64,000 bases of DNA from DUQX01 sp050948825 (GTDB taxonomy: Bacteria > Bacillota > Dethiobacteria > DTU022 > UBA8154). The notes below the pieces were generated by a model that was not told where the DNA came from, ran no database searches, and saw only the letters and a program-made list of their open reading frames with translations. The first letter of the stretch is position 1. Every line of letters begins with the position of its first letter. The translations under genes were made by a program, and so were the position numbers. The stretch covers positions 1 to 64,000 of the forward strand of contig JBMNEO010000004.1 in assembly GCA_050948825.1 (NCBI GenBank). The letters are read 5' to 3'. Positions 42,258 through 51,070 of the stretch are shown one piece after another.

Positions 42258-43979
42258 TTGCCTCAAAACGTACTTTACATTGCCTTTGTCTGGAATCAGC
42301 ATCAACCCTATTATCTCGATACCGGGCGCGGAGAATTTATTATGCCCTGGGTAAGGCTCCATGCAACCAAAGATTATTACCAGATGGCGGCAATCTTAAA
42401 GGATTATCCGCAAATAAAGCAGACTTTTAGCCTGAGCCCTTCCCTCTTGGAGCAGATCGAAGGCTACCTCTATAATAATGCAGTTGATTATTACTTAAAA
42501 GTAATGAAGAGAGCTGGAGACCTCAACGACGGGGAAAAGAGGTTTCTTCTACAGCATTTTTTTGATATTCAGTGGGAAAAAGTAATCGACCGGCATAATT
42601 ATTACCGGCAACTTTTGGAAAGACAGGGGAGGGTTACCGAACCGGAAGAAGTGGAGAAAGCCCTCAAAAAGTACACAACACAGGATTACCTTGACCTGCA
42701 GGTCTGGTTTAACCTGGTCTGGATAGATCCTGATATAAGGGAAAAAGATCCGTTTCTCAGCCGCTTAATGGAAAAAGGCCGAAATTTTAAGGAAGAAGAA
42801 AAGGAAGAACTAATAAATTATCATTATTCCATTATGGAAAAAGTAATTCCGGAGCATCGCCGCTTGCAGGAGAAAAGACAGATAGAGATTATCACTACTG
42901 CTTATTACCATCCCATCTTACCTTTGCTTCTGGATAATCATTCTGCCCTGCGTGCAAGTCCGGGATTAGCTCTTCCCGGCCGTTTCAAGTTTCCGGAGGA
43001 TGCCAGGGCACAGGTGGCGATGGCGGCACGGGAGCATCTGCGGTTATTTGGCGAAAAACCGCGTGGCTTCTGGCCGCCGGAGATGGCCGTAAGTCCGGAA
43101 ACTATTCCACTGCTTGTCGATGAGGGTTTCAGGTGGACGATTTCCGATGAACAAATATTGTGCAAATCAATGAATGTAGAGATATACAGAGATGGCTATG
43201 GGCATGTGCTCAACCCTGATGTGCTTTACAGGCCGTACATGGCCAGAGGGGAAGGGACGGAAATACCGGTAATATTTCGCGATCATCATCTTTCAGATCG
43301 TATTGGTTTTGTATACCAGCATATGTCCGGCAGAAATGCTGCCGGAGATCTGATCCACCGTTTACACAAGATCAGGGAACATCTCGGCAATAGCCCTGAA
43401 CATTACCTTGTTACCCTTGCCCTGGATGGTGAAAATGCCTGGGAATGGTATCCGGGCGACAAAGGCGAATTTTTGCACCACCTCTACCAGGGCATATCTG
43501 CCGATCCCTTTCTCGAAACGGTAACTGTAAGCGAATTTTTAGAAAAAAACCCGCCTAAAAGGCGCATCACCAATCCGGCGACGGGATCATGGGTGGACCA
43601 TAGCCTGACAAGGTGGATCGGCACTGAGAATAAAAATATCCTCTGGAATTATCTCCTGGAGGCGAGAAAAGCAATCCAAAAATTTGAAGAGCTAGATAAT
43701 GCAAATGAAAAAGAGGCGACAAACAGGGCGTTGCAAAACATCTATATTGCCGAAGGCAGTGACTATGCCTGGTGGGTAGACAGTATGCCCTACTATTTAA
43801 CAGCTCCTTTTGAAGCCCTCTTCCGCAAACACCTGCTTCGGGTTTACAGCAGCCTGGATTTAGACCCGCCCGCATACCTTTATGAGCCAATTGTTATGCC
43901 TGCTCCGGGGGAAAAGCCCTGGGAGGAATATCCTTTATCCGGCCCTGTTTGTATTGTTCCCGGGGATATAGTACAATAG
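42258..43979 (+). CDS. GH57 amylopullulanase-type glycoside hydrolase
   Basis: 573 residues starting 12 bases after the previous gene, behind GAGGAGG; TTG start at 42258. FVWNQHQPYYLDTGRGEF, the nucleophile region GFWPPEMAVSPETIPLL and the acid/base region LALDGENAWEWYPGDKG match GH57 amylopullulanases and related hydrolases. It has no signal peptide or S-layer domain, unlike secreted amylopullulanases, so it probably debranches or degrades internal glucan with its neighbours. Confidence 0.85.
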   Translation: MPQNVLYIAFVWNQHQPYYLDTGRGEFIMPWVRLHATKDYYQMAAILKDYPQIKQTFSLSPSLLEQIEGYLYNNAVDYYLKVMKRAGDLNDGEKRFLLQHFFDIQWEKVIDRHNYYRQLLERQGRVTEPEEVEKALKKYTTQDYLDLQVWFNLVWIDPDIREKDPFLSRLMEKGRNFKEEEKEELINYHYSIMEKVIPEHRRLQEKRQIEIITTAYYHPILPLLLDNHSALRASPGLALPGRFKFPEDARAQVAMAAREHLRLFGEKPRGFWPPEMAVSPETIPLLVDEGFRWTISDEQILCKSMNVEIYRDGYGHVLNPDVLYRPYMARGEGTEIPVIFRDHHLSDRIGFVYQHMSGRNAAGDLIHRLHKIREHLGNSPEHYLVTLALDGENAWEWYPGDKGEFLHHLYQGISADPFLETVTVSEFLEKNPPKRRITNPATGSWVDHSLTRWIGTENKNILWNYLLEARKAIQKFEELDNANEKEATNRALQNIYIAEGSDYAWWVDSMPYYLTAPFEALFRKHLLRVYSSLDLDPPAYLYEPIVMPAPGEKPWEEYPLSGPVCIVPGDIVQ

Positions 43980-44017
43980 GAAAAGCAATTACCTGGGAAC
44001 GGGAGGGAAAAACAAAA

Positions 44018-45049
44018 ATGGATTTTCACCAGGCCGGCAAAGATATAAAAAACGGCAAGGTTGCTCCCCTTTATCTTTTTAGCGGACCCGAAGATTACCT
44101 CAAGGAAGAGCTGCTTGGTGAAATACTGCGGGTTCTAGGTAAAGAAGGCAGATCTTTTGATTTGGAAAGGAAGGATGGAATTGGGTTAAGCCTGGCGGAA
44201 CTGCTGGAAAGTGTCAAACAACGGACCATTTTTGCAGCGGGGAAAATATACTGGATTTCCAATCCTCCGTATCTTACGGCTTCCCTTCAAAAGAAAGAGG
44301 GAAAGTACCGTTTGAGTGAAAAGGAGGAAAAAAAGCTGCTGGCCATATATAATAGAAAGGAACTTGACTACCTGCTTATTTTTACTGTGGAGAAGGCAGA
44401 CAGGAGAAAAAAAATAGTCAAGGCAATAGAAAAAGCAGGGGCACTGGTAGAATTTCCCCCCCTCAAAGGGGTTTCTTTATTGCGATGGATAAAGAATGAA
44501 CTGCTGCTCCAGGAAAAGCAAGTTGAAGAAGATGCCCTGATTGAGCTGGTTGAAAGGGCCGGAGATGACCTGCGCTTTCTTAAAGCCGAGCTGGAGAAGA
44601 TCATTACTTATATGGGCAAAGAAAAAACTGTCACCCGCTCGCTTGTCAGGCTTCTTGTACCGGAAAGCAAGGAGGACAGCATCTTTAACCTGGTTGAGGC
44701 TGTAGGGAGAAAGAATGTACAGGAAACATTTTTTCACCTTACTAAAATGCGCCGGCAAAATGAGCATCCGTTGAAGATACTGGCCATGATAATCCGCCAG
44801 TTTCGTCTGTTATATCAAATATACCCCATGCAGCAGAGAAAATTGTCCCAGCGTGAAATGGCCGCTTCATTAAAAGTGCAGCCCTTTATAATTGGGGAAC
44901 TTTTGAAACAGGCAGAAAAATATAATGAGGCTGCACTGTCGAAAATTTTTCTTCTTTTAAAAGAAACTGATTATGAGATAAAAACAGGGAAAAGAGAAAG
45001 CGATGAAGCGTTGGAACAGCTTATTTTAAAGTTATGCCTGTTACACTGA
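44018..45049 (+). CDS. holA: DNA polymerase III delta subunit
   Basis: Clamp-loader subunit that opens the beta clamp. 343 residues from ATG 44018 (GGGAGGG upstream); a longer frame from 43949 overlaps the GH57 gene and is unlikely. N-terminal APLYLFSGPEDYLKEELLGE, the central LVEFPPLKGVSLLRWIKNEL and LLVPESKEDSIFNLVEAVG, and the C-terminal LLLKETDYEIKTGKRESDEA are typical. It is convergent with rpsT, the usual arrangement. Confidence 0.95.
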   Translation: MDFHQAGKDIKNGKVAPLYLFSGPEDYLKEELLGEILRVLGKEGRSFDLERKDGIGLSLAELLESVKQRTIFAAGKIYWISNPPYLTASLQKKEGKYRLSEKEEKKLLAIYNRKELDYLLIFTVEKADRRKKIVKAIEKAGALVEFPPLKGVSLLRWIKNELLLQEKQVEEDALIELVERAGDDLRFLKAELEKIITYMGKEKTVTRSLVRLLVPESKEDSIFNLVEAVGRKNVQETFFHLTKMRRQNEHPLKILAMIIRQFRLLYQIYPMQQRKLSQREMAASLKVQPFIIGELLKQAEKYNEAALSKIFLLLKETDYEIKTGKRESDEALEQLILKLCLLH

Positions 45050-45059
45050 ATAAAAAAGA

Positions 45060-45092
45060 GAATCCTTTGTTCTTTGGCGGATTCCCCATTTT
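45060..45092 (+). terminator. Terminator after holA
   Basis: GAATCC (45060-45065) pairs with GGATTC (45079-45084) around 13 bases, followed by CCCATTTTT. Confidence 0.6.
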
Positions 45093-45164
45093 TCAAGATA
45101 ATTATCAATCAAAACAAAACAGCATCTGCTTGTTCTGCAACCAGCCTAAACACAGGCACCTTCT

Positions 45165-45431
45165 TTACCCAACCTGTTTGTTCAGCTTTTGGGAGAGCCG
45201 AGATTTTTTTCTTGCTCCGGTATTTTTGTGTATTATACCCTTTGACACTGCTTTATCAATAACTCTGCTGGCTGAAAAATAAGCTTCGCGTGCTTTATCC
45301 TTATTATTTTCTTCAAGAAGAAGAAAAAAGTTCTTTTCAGCTTTTTTTATATGACTTTTTATCCTGCGGTTGCGCTGGCGATTTAATAAAGACTGTCTCA
45401 AGCGCTTTACAGCGGATTTTGTATTCGCCAT
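45165..45431 (-). CDS. rpsT: Ribosomal protein S20
   Basis: 88 residues, highly basic and helical: MANTKSAVKRLRQSLLNRQR, ASRVIDKAVSKGIIHKNTGA and KKSRLSQKLNK. Standard length and sequence for S20, which binds 16S rRNA early in 30S assembly. GGGAGGTG precedes the ATG. Promoter at 45467-45495. Confidence 0.97.
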   Translation of the reverse strand: MANTKSAVKRLRQSLLNRQRNRRIKSHIKKAEKNFFLLLEENNKDKAREAYFSASRVIDKAVSKGIIHKNTGARKKSRLSQKLNKQVG

Positions 45432-45466
45432 CTGCTATCACCTCCCGATTTGAAGTACCAGGCATA

Positions 45467-45495
45467 ATTTTACCACGACTTCATAGAAAAAGCAA
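45467..45495 (-). promoter_or_regulatory. Promoter of rpsT
   Basis: On the minus strand TTGCTT (45495-45490), a 17-base spacer and TAAAAT (45472-45467), 36 bases before the rpsT ATG. Confidence 0.65.
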
Positions 45496-45564
45496 CTGTG
45501 CTGTCGCAAAAATCAGGAGTATCGCGAATATAATCCCGGTAACCAAGAGGTTTTTGAGGATCAC
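45481..45564 (-). CDS. Tiny hydrophobic open frame
   Basis: 27 codons from GTG 45564 to TGA: ILKNLLVTGIIFAILLIFAT then AQLLFL, one membrane-spanning segment. It starts three bases after the ligase stop region with no ribosome site visible and overlaps the rpsT -35 box. It may be a translationally coupled small membrane protein or chance. Confidence 0.25.
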   Translation of the reverse strand: MILKNLLVTGIIFAILLIFATAQLLFL

Positions 45565-45566
45565 TT

Positions 45567-47141
45567 TTAAGCTATTTCATTATTCCGCAGGGCGGCGCGC
45601 AGTTTAAACCGCTGGACTTTTCCGCTTGCTGTCCTGGGCAGTTCTTCGACAAATTTTACCCAGCGGGGATATTTGTAGTGCGCGGTTTTGCTGCGCACAA
45701 ATTCCTGCAGCTCACGTTCAAGTTCGGGAGAAGCTTTATGGCCCGGGCGGAGAACCACAAAAGCCAGGGGTTTTTCCAGGTTGGATTCATCTACATGCCC
45801 TACCATAGCACATTCTAAAACGGCAGGGTGTTGTAGTAGAATATTCTCTACTTCTACCGGAGAAACCCAGATGCCTCCGGCTTTCAGCATATCGTCGGCC
45901 CGACCGCTGAACCAGTAATAACCGTCGCTGTCCCGGATGAACTGGTCGCTGGTGTTAAACCACTCACCGATGATAGATTCTTTTGACTTTTGGTGTTTTC
46001 TCCAGTAAAAAGGTGTGCTCCCGTCATTTTTTATCCAGATTGTTCCGACCTCCCCGTCTGCTACATCTTTGCCCTCATCGTCTACGAGCCTGGCTTCAAA
46101 TCCTGGTATGAGTACACCGCAGCTTCCGGGCCTTACCTTTCCTTTCATGTTGGAGATATAAATTCCTCCTACATCGGTGGAGCCGATGCCATCATAAATC
46201 TCTATGCCAAATCTGTTTTTCCAGCGATCAAAGATTACTTTCGGCAGTGCCTCCCCGGCTGAGATGCATACCTTAAGTGACGAAAAATCATACTTGCCTT
46301 CTTCCTCTTCCAGCAGGTCCAGTACTCCCCTGTAGGAGGTGGGGATGCTGAAATAAATAGTAGGCTTATACCGGGTAATCACTTCAGCAACCTTTTGAGG
46401 TCTCGGCAGCTCGGGTTCCAGGACTACCGCCGCACCGCTGACAAAAGTTGCTTCCATGGAGTTTCTTCCGTAGGAGAAGTACATTTTTGAGGCAGAAAAC
46501 ATGATGTCCTCTTCTGTAATTGAAAGAACATGTTCGTTGTAGGGATGCATAAAATGCAGTACATCGTGATGCAGGTGAACGACGCCCTTGGGCGTTCCGG
46601 TTGTTCCGGAACTGTAGAGCCAGAAAGCCATATCGTCTTTGGAAACAGCCGTCACTTTTAAGGAGGCAGATGCGTCCTGTAACAGCTCTTCAAAGCAAAG
46701 CTGCCCCGGAGCCGGTTTCCCGGAGACAATAAAATGGCGCAGATAGCGTAGTTCGGCAAAAACCTCCATGATTTTCGGGGCCAGGTTTTCGTCGGTTATC
46801 AGTACCTTGGCCCGGCTGTCATTTAAGTAATATTTGTAATCCCCCGGAAGGGCCATGGTGCTTACCGGTACCGGAACCGCTCCGATTCTCATAGCACCCA
46901 AATAACCATAGAGAAATTCCGGACAATCCGGGAGGCAGATCATCACACGGTTTTCTTCTTCAATGCCCAGCTTTAGCAGAGCGTTTCCTGCCCGGTTCGC
47001 TGCTTCCAGTAATTGATTATAGGTTATAACCTCATCTTTGTAATAGATAGCCTCTTTATCACCCCGTCCTTCCCTGATATGCCGGTCAAGCAAATAATCC
47101 CCAAGGTTGAACTCATCTGGAATTTCAGGAATGTTATACAT
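45567..47141 (-). CDS. Benzoate-CoA-ligase-family acyl-CoA synthetase
   Basis: ATP-dependent acid:CoA ligase of the adenylate-forming superfamily, 524 residues from ATG 47141 behind GGGGGG; the longer open frame runs through the promoter. AMP-binding loop WLYSSGTTGTPKGVVHLHHD, the A5 motif DGIGSTDVGGIYIS, hinge FSGRADDMLKAGGIWVSP and the C-terminal lysine in PRTASGKVQRFKLR. The SKMYFSYGRNSMEATFVSGA stretch is that of benzoate/aryl-CoA ligases. Substrate probably aromatic or short-chain acid. A promoter lies at 47247-47276. Confidence 0.85.
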   Translation of the reverse strand: MYNIPEIPDEFNLGDYLLDRHIREGRGDKEAIYYKDEVITYNQLLEAANRAGNALLKLGIEEENRVMICLPDCPEFLYGYLGAMRIGAVPVPVSTMALPGDYKYYLNDSRAKVLITDENLAPKIMEVFAELRYLRHFIVSGKPAPGQLCFEELLQDASASLKVTAVSKDDMAFWLYSSGTTGTPKGVVHLHHDVLHFMHPYNEHVLSITEEDIMFSASKMYFSYGRNSMEATFVSGAAVVLEPELPRPQKVAEVITRYKPTIYFSIPTSYRGVLDLLEEEEGKYDFSSLKVCISAGEALPKVIFDRWKNRFGIEIYDGIGSTDVGGIYISNMKGKVRPGSCGVLIPGFEARLVDDEGKDVADGEVGTIWIKNDGSTPFYWRKHQKSKESIIGEWFNTSDQFIRDSDGYYWFSGRADDMLKAGGIWVSPVEVENILLQHPAVLECAMVGHVDESNLEKPLAFVVLRPGHKASPELERELQEFVRSKTAHYKYPRWVKFVEELPRTASGKVQRFKLRAALRNNEIA

Positions 47142-47246
47142 GACAAAAGCCCCCCAGTTAAGCATTTTAAAAAATAATATTTTTAAGATAAATGTAAATC
47201 CAAATCCAGAAAAATCCCAACTACAATAATTGCAACTATTATTAGA

Positions 47247-47276
47247 ATTATCCCACATACACCTGGTCATTGTCAA
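47247..47276 (-). promoter_or_regulatory. Promoter of the acyl-CoA ligase gene
   Basis: On the minus strand perfect TTGACA (47276-47271), an 18-base spacer and GATAAT (47252-47247), about 105 bases before the start. Confidence 0.7.
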
Positions 47277-47313
47277 GATAAATTTAAACGGTATAGTGAC
47301 GATCTTTAGCAGA

Positions 47314-47342
47314 TTGTGCCGATATTTGCACCAAGGTATAAT
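47314..47342 (+). promoter_or_regulatory. Promoter of the holin-like membrane protein gene
   Basis: TTGTGC (47314), a 17-base spacer, perfect TATAAT (47337-47342). Confidence 0.6.
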
Positions 47343-47469
47343 TATTATTCATCATTGTCGTTGCTGCAGAAAAAATGAATATATGCTTATTAATATGGTT
47401 ATGCTATTTGTAACATGAATAATTATATTGAAGAGCATATTTAATACTAATCTTATGGAGGTGAGTAGT

Positions 47470-47811
47470 TTGCAGGCTTCTAATCTGGTTGGATTGATAG
47501 TGCGTTTTATTGTCTCAGCACTCGTATTAATGCTGGTTAGCTTTCTTCTCCCGGGGTTTGCCCTACTAACTTTTGGCCAGGCCTTGCTGGCAGCAATAGT
47601 AATTGCTGTGCTGGGGTTTGTGGTAGAAAGCCTTTTTGGGAAAAGAATTTCACCACAAAATCGCGGGATTGTAGGTTTTATCACCGCTGCAGCAGTGATC
47701 TACATTTCTCAGTTTCTTGTCCCCGGTATGACCATTTCTATTCTGGGAGCACTGCTCGCTGCAATAATTATCGGTGTGGTCGATCTTTTTGTTCCGACAG
47801 AATTGCGTTAG
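47470..47811 (+). CDS. Phage-holin-4 / YvlD-like small membrane protein
   Basis: 113 residues from TTG 47470, seven bases after GGAGGTG. Four hydrophobic segments, for example LIVRFIVSALVLMLVSFLLP and AAVIYISQFLVPGMTISIL, with the family motif GFVVESLFGKRISPQNRGIV. Members are widespread in Firmicutes chromosomes and are not necessarily phage genes; some are under envelope-stress control. Function unknown. Confidence 0.75.
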   Translation: MQASNLVGLIVRFIVSALVLMLVSFLLPGFALLTFGQALLAAIVIAVLGFVVESLFGKRISPQNRGIVGFITAAAVIYISQFLVPGMTISILGALLAAIIIGVVDLFVPTELR

Positions 47812-47852
47812 GTAAAAAGCAGAAAAAAAGTGTCCGGCATGGAAAATCTAAT

Positions 47853-47887
47853 AATAAACCACAAGGTGGTCAGCCCTGTGGTTTATT
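47853..47887. terminator. Hairpin after the holin-like gene
   Basis: AATAAACCACA and TGTGGTTTATT pair perfectly around 13 bases, followed by GTCTTTT. Probable terminator or transcript-end hairpin. Confidence 0.55.
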
Positions 47888-47965
47888 GTCTTTTCGTGCC
47901 GACTTATTAAACTGGCTTGTGAAATAAGTATTTTAATGTGAAATAATTAACTTTTCTAAAATGTC

Positions 47966-47994
47966 TTGACATATTTCTTTCTCCATGGTAGAAT
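47966..47994 (+). promoter_or_regulatory. Promoter of the zinc-finger protein gene
   Basis: Perfect TTGACA (47966-47971), a 17-base spacer and TAGAAT (47989-47994), 86 bases before the start. Confidence 0.8.
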
Positions 47995-48079
47995 CTAAAA
48001 CATATTTGAATTGTCTAAATATTCTGCATATGTTAATTTGGTAACAAGCTGCAGAAAAAAAAGTAAAGGAGATGGAAAC

Positions 48080-48364
48080 ATGCTTGAACTAAGCAGCCAT
48101 GAAGTAGTCTGTCCGGTTTGTAAAAGGGTCTTTTTTCCGGAAACTGCTATAAAAAGGGAGGTGCTTTGCGGCGAAGAGTTGTATCCTCATACGGATAAAC
48201 TTGCCAGACTGTTGGATTGTCAAATTCATTATTTCTGTTCTGAAACATGTTTCAAGCGCTTTCAAAGTCGCAACAGAAAAAAAATCTCCCGCCTGGGTTT
48301 ATTCCTGGAAAAAATAGCCAGGGCTAATTTAAAGCAAGAGCAGCAGAGGTCTTCGCTGCGATGA
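48080..48364 (+). CDS. Small YHS/TRASH-like zinc-binding protein
   Basis: 94 residues from ATG 48080 (AAAGGAGAT upstream). Cysteine pairs CPVCKRVFFP near residue 11 and YFCSETCFKRFQSRNRKK near residue 51 resemble the TRASH/YHS metal-binding treble-clef; the basic C-terminal tail may contact nucleic acid. Not otherwise recognised. Own promoter and a strong terminator, so a single-gene unit. Confidence 0.6.
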   Translation: MLELSSHEVVCPVCKRVFFPETAIKREVLCGEELYPHTDKLARLLDCQIHYFCSETCFKRFQSRNRKKISRLGLFLEKIARANLKQEQQRSSLR

Positions 48365-48456
48365 TATTAAGCATATTTAATCCCCTAAAGCAGCGATCAA
48401 CAGTTCGGAGAGCTAAAGGTAAGGATAACATAGGGGGAATGAAGAGCAATGCTAAA

Positions 48457-48501
48457 TGCCCCGGGAAAAGCTTCTTTCTAAGTGTCCCGGGGCACTTTTT
48501 T
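48457..48501 (+). terminator. Strong rho-independent terminator
   Basis: TGCCCCGGGA (48457-48466) and TCCCGGGGCA (48485-48494) form a perfect GC-rich 10-pair stem followed by C and a T6 run. Confidence 0.9.
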
Positions 48502-48621
48502 AAGGTGCAGCATTAACCGATTAATGATAGGCCGGAATTCAATGGAATTGGATTTTGACAGGTAATGGAAGGTATGCTATTATCGCAACTGGGAAGGTTT
48601 AGAATAAGAATGAGGTGGAGC

Positions 48622-48846
48622 ATGAATACCCGGGAGCGTAAAATTAAACAGCGGATTGCCCGGCGTAAAGAAAAGGTTCAGCGCATGATCGGGGAGCAGG
48701 AAGCTCTTCTGGTTGCCCTTGATTCGGTGATCTTTCTACGCCAGGAGGACTACAGGAGTGCACTGGATCAAGTCAGAGGCAAGCTTTACCGGCTAAAACA
48801 GGAGTTGCAGGCGCTGGAGTCCGGAATCCTGCAGTGGAAAGAATGA
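48622..48846 (+). CDS. Small basic coiled-coil protein
   Basis: 74 residues from ATG 48622 (AGGTGGAG upstream). Strongly basic N-terminal half (RERKIKQRIARRKEKVQRMI) and heptad-like leucines in the second half (LDQVRGKLYRLKQELQALES). Not recognised. It precedes the LarA-like gene by 41 bases and may be in the same operon. Confidence 0.5.
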   Translation: MNTRERKIKQRIARRKEKVQRMIGEQEALLVALDSVIFLRQEDYRSALDQVRGKLYRLKQELQALESGILQWKE

Positions 48847-48887
48847 GGTCCGCTTAAGTTTCCAAAAACTTTCAGGGAGCAAAATAC

Positions 48888-50183
48888 ATGTTTATAGACT
48901 TTCCGGAAGTGGATATAGCAATTCAAGGCATTGAAGAAATAAAGTTTCCTAAAATGGTAAAAATCAGGCAAAAATATGATGCTTCAAGGATCGATGATCT
49001 GCCGGCCTGGGTGGCTAAAGAAATGAGAAACAATCTGCCGGACAGGGGAAGCTACCCGGGCAAAAAGATATGTATCACTGCCGGAAGCAGGGGGATCCCG
49101 TATCTTGAAATTATCATCAGGGCAGTCTGCGATGAGTTGAAAAACTGGGGGGCGGAGCCTTTTATCGTTCCCGCCATGGGCAGCCATGGCGGCGCTGCTG
49201 CAGAAGGCCAGAGACAGTATCTTGCCGCGTATAATATTACCGAGGAGTCTATGGGAGTCCCGATTCTATCTTCCATGGAAGTTGTTAAATACGGCAAGCT
49301 GGAGGACGGGACCCCACTTTACTGTGATAAGTATGCTTTTGAGTCCGATGGAATTGTGGTGCTGAATAAAGTAAAGCCACACGCGGAATTCAGGGGGAAA
49401 CACGAGAGCGGCCTGGCTAAAATGATGGCTATCGGCCTTGCAAACCATCAGGGGGCTTCCGTGTTGCACATGAAGGGTTTTGCCGCTTTTGCAGATATAA
49501 TCCCCCGGGTTTGTGAAGTATTTATGCAAAGGGTGCCTGTTGCTTTTGGTGTGGGCATAGTTCAAAACGCATACAATGAGATTAGTGAATTGGAGGTTAT
49601 GCCGAAAACTAAAATTATGGAAAGAGATGCGGCTTTACTTGAAATAGCCAGGGTAAAAACGGCCAGATTTAAAGTATCACAAATAGACGTGCTCATCATC
49701 GATGAAATAGGTAAAAGTATCAGCGGCAACGGCCATGATCCCAATATAACCGGTAGGAATGATTCAGGTTTGCCCGGATTCAAAGACGATCTAGACATTA
49801 ACAAATTTTTTATCAGGGGATTGGCAGAAGGGGCCGATCGCAACGGCAGCGGTATATCATCGGCGGATATTACCACCCGGAGGTGTTTGCGATCGATTGA
49901 CTGGGATAAAACATGGACAAATGTCATTACCTCCACACAGTTGAACGGCGGCCGCATACCTCTGTACATGAACAATGATAGAGATGCGCTTCTAGTCGCA
50001 ATCAGAACGTTAAACAACGTTGATTTTGACCAGGTAAAGGTTGTCAGAATAAAGAACACCCTATGCATGTCGGAAATAGAGGTTTCTGAAAATTATATCG
50101 ATGAGCTTAAAGTCCGTGACGATGTTGAAATTATATCTGCTCCTTATGAAATACAGTTTGATAAGGAAGGGTTTTTACATTAA
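48888..50183 (+). CDS. LarA-like (DUF2088) protein
   Basis: 431 residues of the nickel-pincer lactate racemase superfamily. ICITAGSRGIPYLEIIIRAV and FIVPAMGSHGGAAAEGQRQY correspond to the N-terminal nucleotide-binding region; KVKPHAEFRGKHESGLAKMM carries the conserved His and the Lys region used for the pincer cofactor in LarA. It differs from true lactate racemase in length and motif, so it belongs to the LarA-homologue group with other 2-hydroxyacid substrates or unknown ones. No larBCE genes are in the window. Confidence 0.75.
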   Translation: MFIDFPEVDIAIQGIEEIKFPKMVKIRQKYDASRIDDLPAWVAKEMRNNLPDRGSYPGKKICITAGSRGIPYLEIIIRAVCDELKNWGAEPFIVPAMGSHGGAAAEGQRQYLAAYNITEESMGVPILSSMEVVKYGKLEDGTPLYCDKYAFESDGIVVLNKVKPHAEFRGKHESGLAKMMAIGLANHQGASVLHMKGFAAFADIIPRVCEVFMQRVPVAFGVGIVQNAYNEISELEVMPKTKIMERDAALLEIARVKTARFKVSQIDVLIIDEIGKSISGNGHDPNITGRNDSGLPGFKDDLDINKFFIRGLAEGADRNGSGISSADITTRRCLRSIDWDKTWTNVITSTQLNGGRIPLYMNNDRDALLVAIRTLNNVDFDQVKVVRIKNTLCMSEIEVSENYIDELKVRDDVEIISAPYEIQFDKEGFLH

Positions 50184-50361
50184 TAAAACTTGAAACACAG
50201 TTTTTTCAGCAAAACATCATCTAAATTAATTTCCGTTTTTTCTTAAATAAAGGCGTTTTTCAACTTGACTTATTTTTCAGTGACATATAAAATCAAAAAA
50301 ATGCCTGAAACCATTATATTTACGGGGTATTTCGATGTTTTAAACAGGCATGAATATACTA

Positions 50362-50434
50362 TTGACAAATGAAAAATAAATTTGATATTATATGATTAGT
50401 CAATTATTGATAGATTAATTATTGACAAGTCAAT
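50362..50434 (+). promoter_or_regulatory. Promoter and palindromic operator sites of the marR gene
   Basis: TTGACA (50362-50367), an 18-base spacer, TATTAT (50386-50391). Just downstream GTCAATTATTGAT (50399-50411) is a near palindrome and ATTGACAAGTCAAT (50421-50434) has two exact six-base arms; the shared GTCAAT half-site and position suggest MarR binding and autoregulation. Confidence 0.7.
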
Positions 50435-50529
50435 TAATAAGGCCTTTGCTGAATCTTTATCCCTGCTGGTAACCCCTGAGCAATAGCGCTTATGGTTCCT
50501 GAGCTATTACATTTAATCTGTGGTTTTGG

Positions 50530-50961
50530 GTGGTGGTAAAAATCTTTATCGATAGGGACACCCTCGGTTTTATCCTCTGTCACGCGGACCTTAAAATGAA
50601 AAATAACCTTTTGCGAAAGATTAAGTCCTTTGAGATTACTACTGAACAATGGATGATCTTAAACCGGTTGTTTGAAGAACCGGGAATCAATCAAAAGGAG
50701 TTGTCGGAAAGAACTCTAAAAGACCAGGGATCCTTAACGCGGACCCTGGATCGGATGGAAAACAAAGGGCTTGTCAAACGGCAGATAAATCCAACCGACA
50801 GGAGATCATTTTTAATTTATTTAACGAATGAAGGCTATGCTCTTAGGAACCGGATAGTGCCTATTGCGGTGGAATGTATCGAAGATGCGGTAAAAGGTTT
50901 TACCGAAGAAGAAGTTGATACTCTGGTAGCCTTACTAAAAAAGTTAATATTAAATCTTTGA
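50530..50961 (+). CDS. MarR-family transcriptional regulator
   Basis: About 143 residues from GTG 50530 (start uncertain; no clear ribosome site). The winged helix reads ITTEQWMILNRLFEEPGINQ, LKDQGSLTRTLDRMENKGLV and the wing KRQINPTDRRSFLIYLTNEG. It stands 110 bases before the molybdenum hydroxylase operon and on the same strand, so it may control that operon as well as itself. Confidence 0.85.
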   Translation: MVVKIFIDRDTLGFILCHADLKMKNNLLRKIKSFEITTEQWMILNRLFEEPGINQKELSERTLKDQGSLTRTLDRMENKGLVKRQINPTDRRSFLIYLTNEGYALRNRIVPIAVECIEDAVKGFTEEEVDTLVALLKKLILNL

Positions 50962-51070
50962 CGAATTTTTTTTATCAAGATACTTGACCGGGCAATAATA
51001 GCCAGGGTCAAGTAATGGTTATCAGCAGGAGAAAAAAAAGAGTTATTTAAAGGGAGAAGGAGGAAGTATT

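Noticed and set aside
45074..45262. Plus-strand open frame after holA
   Set aside because: Antisense to rpsT and the holA terminator, no ribosome site.
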